From Isotricha intestinalis (taxonomy: Eukaryota > Ciliophora > Litostomatea > Vestibuliferida > Isotrichidae): a stretch of DNA of 24,004 nt. Where the stretch lies: assembly GCA_023807065.1 (NCBI GenBank), contig JAJJLU010003930.1:1-24004 (forward strand). The letters run 5' to 3'. The notes beneath the pieces were generated by a model that was not told the origin of the DNA, did not search any database, and was given only the letters and a program-made list of their open reading frames with translations. Positions 19,445 through 24,004 of this stretch are shown here, one piece after another. Numbering within the stretch: the first letter of the stretch is position 1; each line of letters starts with the position of its first letter. The position numbers and the translations under genes are program-made.

Positions 19445-20602
19445 TTAAAAAATAATAAAAGTATTAATACCATCTTTATCTTCTTTTTGATTCTCACTTA
19501 ATTCAATTTGATAGATTTCACGAGATGCTCTTTCTTCAATTTTATTTTTTGTATTCTTATCCAATTCCCAAAAATTACAAATAATTTGTTCATTAAAAAT
19601 TAAACATGCGAATATTAAAAAAAAATAAATAATACTTTGAAAAATTGAATGAATTATTTTAGGTTTATTTTTACTCCAAGGACTAATAGAAAATAAAAAA
19701 GTCCATACTGCAGTTATTACAGTTGAGATACCATAAAACCAAGGTTTAAAAACACTAAAAATCGACCAAACCAATGTATAAGTTATTCCTCTAAATATTG
19801 AAACAAAAATAAATGCAGTTATATTTTTTGTCTTCCAAAAATCAATTTCATTTTTCTTTAAACTCATACCTAATATATTAGTTCCAAATATAGAATTAAA
19901 AATTAGAAAAAAACTTCCTATTATGAATCCCATAATTCCTATTATAATTAAAGACAAAAAAAAATTAATTTGCATTTCATTAAAAATATGAAAACCAATC
20001 ATATCAAGAAGAGGATATATATATTGTAAAAATAAAGCCCCTATAATAATATTAAAACTATTTAATTTATTTTTATAAAAAAAATTAATGAAATTAATAA
20101 TAAGTAATCCTATAGTAATCACAATTAAAGATAAATAATGATGTTTATACATTTCCAATTTAAAAAGATATTTTGATAAAGTCAATAAAGATATTAATTG
20201 TAATGGACATAAAGTTCCAAATAAATTATTAAAGTTTTTAAATTGTCCAAAATATACAAATATATAAGTTGAAAGACATTCTAATGAAATTAATAACAAA
20301 AAAAAAAAACATTTTTTTTTTCTCAATTTTTTTTTTTCATTTTTTTTTAAAAAAAAATTTGATTTCTTACTTAATTCTTTATTGTTCAATATAAATATTA
20401 AATATAAAATTCCATTGACAATGCAATACCCTAAATATATTGAAAAAAAAGACTGATTTTCATTTAATAATTTTTCACTTCCTACATAATCTGAAAGTTG
20501 ATTGTTTAAAAAATATAATAAAGGACAAAAGAGATATAAAATTAAAAATTTTTTTGAGAAAAAACCTAATGTAAATAAATGTTTTTCCTCTTTATTATTC
20601 AT
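19445..20602 (-). CDS. Multi-span membrane protein, DMT/SLC35-like transporter
   Basis: 385 residues, ATG to TAA. About ten hydrophobic segments run through the chain, starting at about 16-32 and ending near 335, with short loops. A very basic loop (KKNEKKKLRKKK, 86-97) lies after the second or third span, and the C-terminal 45 residues are polar and acidic. The segment FGTLCPLQLISLLTLSKYLF (128-147) followed by a hydrophobic GLLIINF span resembles the repeat signature of drug/metabolite transporters of the SLC35F/EamA kind. Members of that superfamily move nucleotide sugars, metabolites or drugs across Golgi, ER or plasma membranes. A sugar-nucleotide role would fit the glycosyltransferase in this window, but the two are far apart and this is speculation. 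Another ten-span family cannot be excluded. Confidence 0.65.
   Translation of the reverse strand: MNNKEEKHLFTLGFFSKKFLILYLFCPLLYFLNNQLSDYVGSEKLLNENQSFFSIYLGYCIVNGILYLIFILNNKELSKKSNFFLKKNEKKKLRKKKCFFFLLLISLECLSTYIFVYFGQFKNFNNLFGTLCPLQLISLLTLSKYLFKLEMYKHHYLSLIVITIGLLIINFINFFYKNKLNSFNIIIGALFLQYIYPLLDMIGFHIFNEMQINFFLSLIIIGIMGFIIGSFFLIFNSIFGTNILGMSLKKNEIDFWKTKNITAFIFVSIFRGITYTLVWSIFSVFKPWFYGISTVITAVWTFLFSISPWSKNKPKIIHSIFQSIIYFFLIFACLIFNEQIICNFWELDKNTKNKIEERASREIYQIELSENQKEDKDGINTFIIF
20298..20357 (-). repeat. Cluster of homopolymer runs inside the transporter gene
   Basis: Runs of 12 A, 10 T, 11 T, 9 T and 9 A follow each other within 60 bp. They encode Phe-rich and Lys-rich stretches of the putative transporter. 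The reading frame stays open through all of them as given, but indels by sequencing or replication slippage would be easy here. Confidence 0.85.
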
Positions 20603-21202
20603 TTTTAATCTAAGTTAATATAATTGAATTATAAAATTAATAAATAATTCTTTTTATCTTTGATAATATATTATTTATTTAAATATTAGAGATTAATAAT
20701 CAGTAATTTGATGAAAAATAGCATCCTCTTAAATCATAAAATAAAACATTATATTCTACTTTATTTAATATAATAGAAATATATAGAGATAATTATTTTA
20801 AATAATTTTATATTATTTAGGATTAATAAATAAATTCAATTAACATTAGATTAAATTAAATTAAATATTAAATATCTTTAGTAAATAAATAAACATAAAA
20901 AAAAATCCAAAAAAATTGTTAAATCTCAAAAACTTTCTTTTTATTATAATTAATAAAAGAGGATATTTTCAATGAGAGTGAAAATTATGAAAATATGTAA
21001 AAAACAATAAATTTAATTCAAAAAAATAAAATATTTCTTTTAAAAATTTTGAAGATTATTATTTTGATATTTCTTTCTTTTCATTTTTCAACAAGAATTT
21101 GAGCTAAAAAACACAAATGGGAAAATAAAAAAAAATAAAAATGATTTTAAAAATCAAACAAATCAAAATTTTTGAATTATTTCTAATTTTAAAATATTAA
21201 AA
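20603..21202. other. Intergenic spacer without recognisable gene
   Basis: 600 bp of A/T-rich DNA between the transporter start and the pepsin-like gene stop, both on the minus strand. No coding-like stretch or RNA gene is seen. A short run of TTAAA/ATTAAAT-type repeats lies near 20850. Confidence 0.6.
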
Positions 21203-22444
21203 CTAAGCATTAATTGGAGTATAATCAATATCTTCCTCAATTTCATTTGCTCTAACTCTTCTTTGTTTTTTGTTGATATATTTTACCAAAAAAACAATTA
21301 AAAATATAATAATAAGAAATAGAATAAAACAAATGATATTAAATAAAGAAAAAATACTTCTTTTTTCTTTCAATTCTTTATAAAATCCAAATAATTTTTT
21401 ATTTTGATCAAAAGTCATCATATATTTTTTTAAAAAGGGAATCCCCAAATTCCAACGAGTATTAATATTATTTTGAAAGATTAATTTACAATATAATTTA
21501 TCATTAATTACTTCAAATAAATCTTCATATGTTAATACAAAAGTAAAATTAATATCTTTATGATAAAAACTTAATTTAGGAAAATCTGAAACATCTAAAT
21601 CACGATTACATTCATAATAAGTATATTGTTTTCCAGAATTAATTTTACATTTATTATCATTAATTTTTTGTTTAAAATATAAAGTATCAATATTATTATA
21701 AAGAGATTTAACTCCAATTATTCCTCCAAGAGTAGTATTTATTTCAAATTGTTTTTCATTTATTATTTCATTTCCAAAAGTAACATTATAAAAATCAGAA
21801 GACCAAACAAAAGTAAGTGAAATTTTTATATAAAAAAAATTTATATTATCATAATATGATTGATTATAATTATGAGGATAATCTCCTATATAAAAATATC
21901 CCTCATTATTATTTATATAATGGAAGGAATAAGCATAATTATCAATAATGTCTTTTTTTTTAAGTTGAAAAATTAAATTTAAATTTTTTGATTCTGAATA
22001 ATCTCTATAATATAAACCTATATTTCCTAAATTTAATACATCTGCATTAGGTTCTGTTGCATATAAAAATGAAATATTTGATATTGTTTTTTCTTTATCA
22101 GTGAAATTTAAATTCATATTATCTTGAGCAATATATGCTTTTTTTACTTTTTCATCACTAACTTTTTCTTCTTCAAAATTTGAATAAAATGTTGTTGATT
22201 TTTCTGAATTAAATAATCCTTTTGATTTTGTTAAATAAAATGATTCTGTATTTAATTTTATTGTCACTGGAATTTTTTGAGGAGGATTTCCAATTAAAAT
22301 TTCTGTTATTAAATTATTTTTTGTTAGGTAATCATAATAATTAAATGATTTATCTAAATTTGAAGGATTATATTCTGTTTTAAAATGAAATTTAATCACA
22401 CATTTACATAATATTAACAAATTGAAGACATATATAAAATTCAT
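21203..22444 (-). CDS. Pepsin-fold type I membrane protein lacking both catalytic Asp
   Basis: 413 residues, ATG to TAG. The signal peptide is at 1 to about 16 and the C-terminal membrane span at about 365-389, followed by a short basic tail. The luminal part follows the A1 (pepsin/cathepsin D) layout. TEILIGNPPQKIPVTIKLNTE (47-67) aligns with the flap-side start in which DTG normally stands, and here it reads N65-T-E. LNLGNIGLYYRDY (137-149) matches the GILGLGY region. FEINTTLGGIIG (233-244) takes the place of the second DTG as N236-T-T. WNLGIPFLKKYMMTFD (331-346) matches the WILGDPFLR.YY..FD end signature. Both Asp are Asn, so peptidase activity is not expected. It may act as a binding or structural surface protein, or a chaperone-like pseudoprotease (inference). 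Many N-glycosylation sequons fit a secretory-pathway protein. Confidence 0.8.
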   Translation of the reverse strand: MNFIYVFNLLILCKCVIKFHFKTEYNPSNLDKSFNYYDYLTKNNLITEILIGNPPQKIPVTIKLNTESFYLTKSKGLFNSEKSTTFYSNFEEEKVSDEKVKKAYIAQDNMNLNFTDKEKTISNISFLYATEPNADVLNLGNIGLYYRDYSESKNLNLIFQLKKKDIIDNYAYSFHYINNNEGYFYIGDYPHNYNQSYYDNINFFYIKISLTFVWSSDFYNVTFGNEIINEKQFEINTTLGGIIGVKSLYNNIDTLYFKQKINDNKCKINSGKQYTYYECNRDLDVSDFPKLSFYHKDINFTFVLTYEDLFEVINDKLYCKLIFQNNINTRWNLGIPFLKKYMMTFDQNKKLFGFYKELKEKRSIFSLFNIICFILFLIIIFLIVFLVKYINKKQRRVRANEIEEDIDYTPINA

Positions 22445-23088
22445 AATAAAAAAAAAATTATTTTTTATTATTAAATTAGATTTATTATTATGATAAAAAT
22501 TAGATTGTTGTACTTTTCATTCATTTATATATTAATTGTTTTTTTGAATTAGATTTATTTAATTTTCAATTAAATAATAAATATTATAATTTTCTAACAC
22601 ATAAATAAATATTATTTTCACAAATTTCAAGATGATAAAAATTTTTATTATTTTCTCAAATATATTTTAAAGGGAGAAAAATTAATATTCAAACTATAAA
22701 ATGAAAAAATATATCTATTTAAATGTTGTTTTATTAAAATGATTTAGCGCATTTTTACTATTTATTAAATGTGATGATTATAGGAATTTGTGAAAAAAGG
22801 ATAATATATTTGAAAATATTAATTTTTAAGTCTAAAAAAATGAAAATAATAGTCAATTTCTATCAAAAAATTTTCTTTAATAAATAATTTAATTATCCAA
22901 TAGATTATTATTAAATCTCATCTATTATTCTAATCTATATTTCATTTTTTAATATACTATTATATTTTTGGTATGCCCATATATATTTCAAATATCAATA
23001 TGAAAAAAGAGTAATAAAATAATTTGATTTGTTAAAATTAAAGATAAATCATAAAAATTATTTTATATTTATTAATAATTGTTTGAAT
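22445..23088. other. Intergenic region upstream of the pepsin-like gene
   Basis: About 640 bp that must carry the promoter of the minus-strand pepsin-like gene. No gene or recognisable motif is visible. Confidence 0.6.
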
Positions 23089-23389
23089 TTAAGGTAATCG
23101 ATAATTTAAAATTTCAATCACGTGTAACTCTATATCATTGTTGTTCCTTTTATAAAAATATTTTCTTCTTTAATTATTATTTCTTTACTAATAATCTTTC
23201 TTTTTCTTCATTATCAATTTTATTTTTTTCAATGATTTCTTTATTCAAATTATATTCTTCAATATCTTTTTCATCAAAAGAAACATTATAAACATTTTTA
23301 TATAAATCAATTTTTTTATGTTTTAAAGGTAAAATATGTCTTATATGGTCTTTTTTGATTTGATTTCCAATAATTAATTCATTTATCTT
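23089..23389 (-). pseudogene. Probable decayed coding fragment, frameshifted
   Basis: On the minus strand, 23389-23177 reads 70 codons of protein-like sequence without an ATG start (KINELIIGNQIKKDHIRHIL, then LYKNVYNVSFDEKDIEEYNL) and ends at TAA. A second frame continues at about 23188-23125 (SKEIIIKEENIFIKGTTM), and a third at about 23138-23089 (NDIELHVIEILNYRLP) to TAA. The Glu/Lys/Asp-rich composition and the G/C in codon positions 1 and 2 resemble the real genes and not the spacers. The abrupt frame changes fit a pseudogene with about two indels. A small intron-containing gene or a 3' exon is the alternative: in-frame extension upstream shows no ATG before a stop near 23440. Family not recognised. 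Confidence 0.4.
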
Positions 23390-24004
23390 GAAATGAATAA
23401 TACATATTTACTATAAATATTTCTTCTATTTATTTTTTTTTTTTAAATAAACCAATTTCAATTTGACTTTATGAATATAATTCCATATATAAAATACATA
23501 CTTGAAATTAAAACTATCCTATTAGAAAGTGTTATACTAGTAATAAAATATTTGAAGCAAGTTTATTTATTTCAAATTTATTATATTGAATTTTAAAAAA
23601 TTAAATAAAAAATGTTTTTATAATGAATGTTTTATTTACTATATAATTTATTTTTAACAATAAGGTAAATTTAATTTCATTTTTAATGATTAAACAAAAA
23701 ATATCAAAAATAAGAAATAAAGGATTGAAAATTAAATCTAAGTGATTTAAATATAATGAAAATCCTAATTTTTTATTTATTGGGAATTGAAAAAAATTTT
23801 TTAAATTCTTAATTGTGATTGTTACTTTTTTTATTTTTTTATATTAATATTTTAATAATTATTAAATTTTATTATGAAAAAAATTTGTATTTGCTCTGGT
23901 TTTCATTGTTTTATTTCATAACTATTTAAAATGGAAATATATTGTTTTAATTTCATAAAGATTATTTAAAGTATTTTATGTTTTTAAAAATAATAAGAAT
24001 AAAA
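23390..24004. other. Terminal A/T-rich stretch
   Basis: About 615 bp to the window edge with no ORF, RNA gene or element that I can support. If the fragment at 23089-23389 is a terminal exon, upstream exons would have to lie here or beyond the edge; I see no convincing one. Confidence 0.5.

Noticed and set aside
23079..23291. Plus-strand ORF of 70 codons
   Set aside because: Starts at TTG and has Phe/Ser-rich antisense composition; the minus strand of the same stretch looks more protein-like.

Overview
The window is extremely A+T-rich eukaryotic DNA, probably from a gene-dense, intron-poor anaerobic or parasitic protist. The reasons are long uninterrupted ORFs with short signal peptides, a BEACH/WD40 protein, Alg13/Alg14 glycosyltransferase modules, a secreted Cys-rich repeat protein, a pepsin-like membrane protein, no operon-like packing, and intergenic gaps of about 0.5-1.6 kb that are almost pure A/T. 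Seven complete genes show no visible introns, including one of 4.8 kb. Stops are TAA (6) and TAG (2), and Gln is CAA/CAG, so the code is not one that reads TAR as Gln (many ciliates, hexamitid diplomonads). A parabasalid or Entamoeba-like amoebozoan is my best guess; lineage confidence is low.

Layout: (1) 2-484 (+) is the 3' end of a secreted Cys-rich protein gene built of 60-bp and 12-bp tandem repeats. The correct frame is frame 2, not the longest ORF; its C-terminal tail matches that of the large gene at 15222-18824, so the two are paralogues. (2) 981-5228 (-) encodes a giant fused glycosyltransferase: Alg14, Alg13, a DUF6492-like GT-A module, a degenerate GT2-like module and a GT4 module in one chain. 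(3) 5735-6163 (+) is a small membrane protein with an altered zincin-like motif. (4) 7497-12299 (+) is a PH-BEACH-WD40 protein. (5) 13577-14452 (+) is a YhfC-type intramembrane protease. (6) 15222-18824 (-) is a 1200-residue secreted protein with about 51 Cys-framed units plus five longer units. (7) 19445-20602 (-) is a multi-span DMT-like transporter. (8) 21203-22444 (-) is a type I membrane pepsin-fold protein whose two catalytic Asp positions are both Asn. (9) 23089-23389 (-) looks like a decayed coding fragment.

Common theme: nearly all products belong to the endomembrane or secretory system or the cell surface (glycan synthesis, vesicle traffic, membrane proteolysis, secreted repeats, transport). 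This is an inference from gene content; nothing shows co-regulation. The most unusual object is the five-module glycosyltransferase. The next are the pseudo-aspartic protease and the Cys-rich family with a shared basic/aromatic C-terminal tail.
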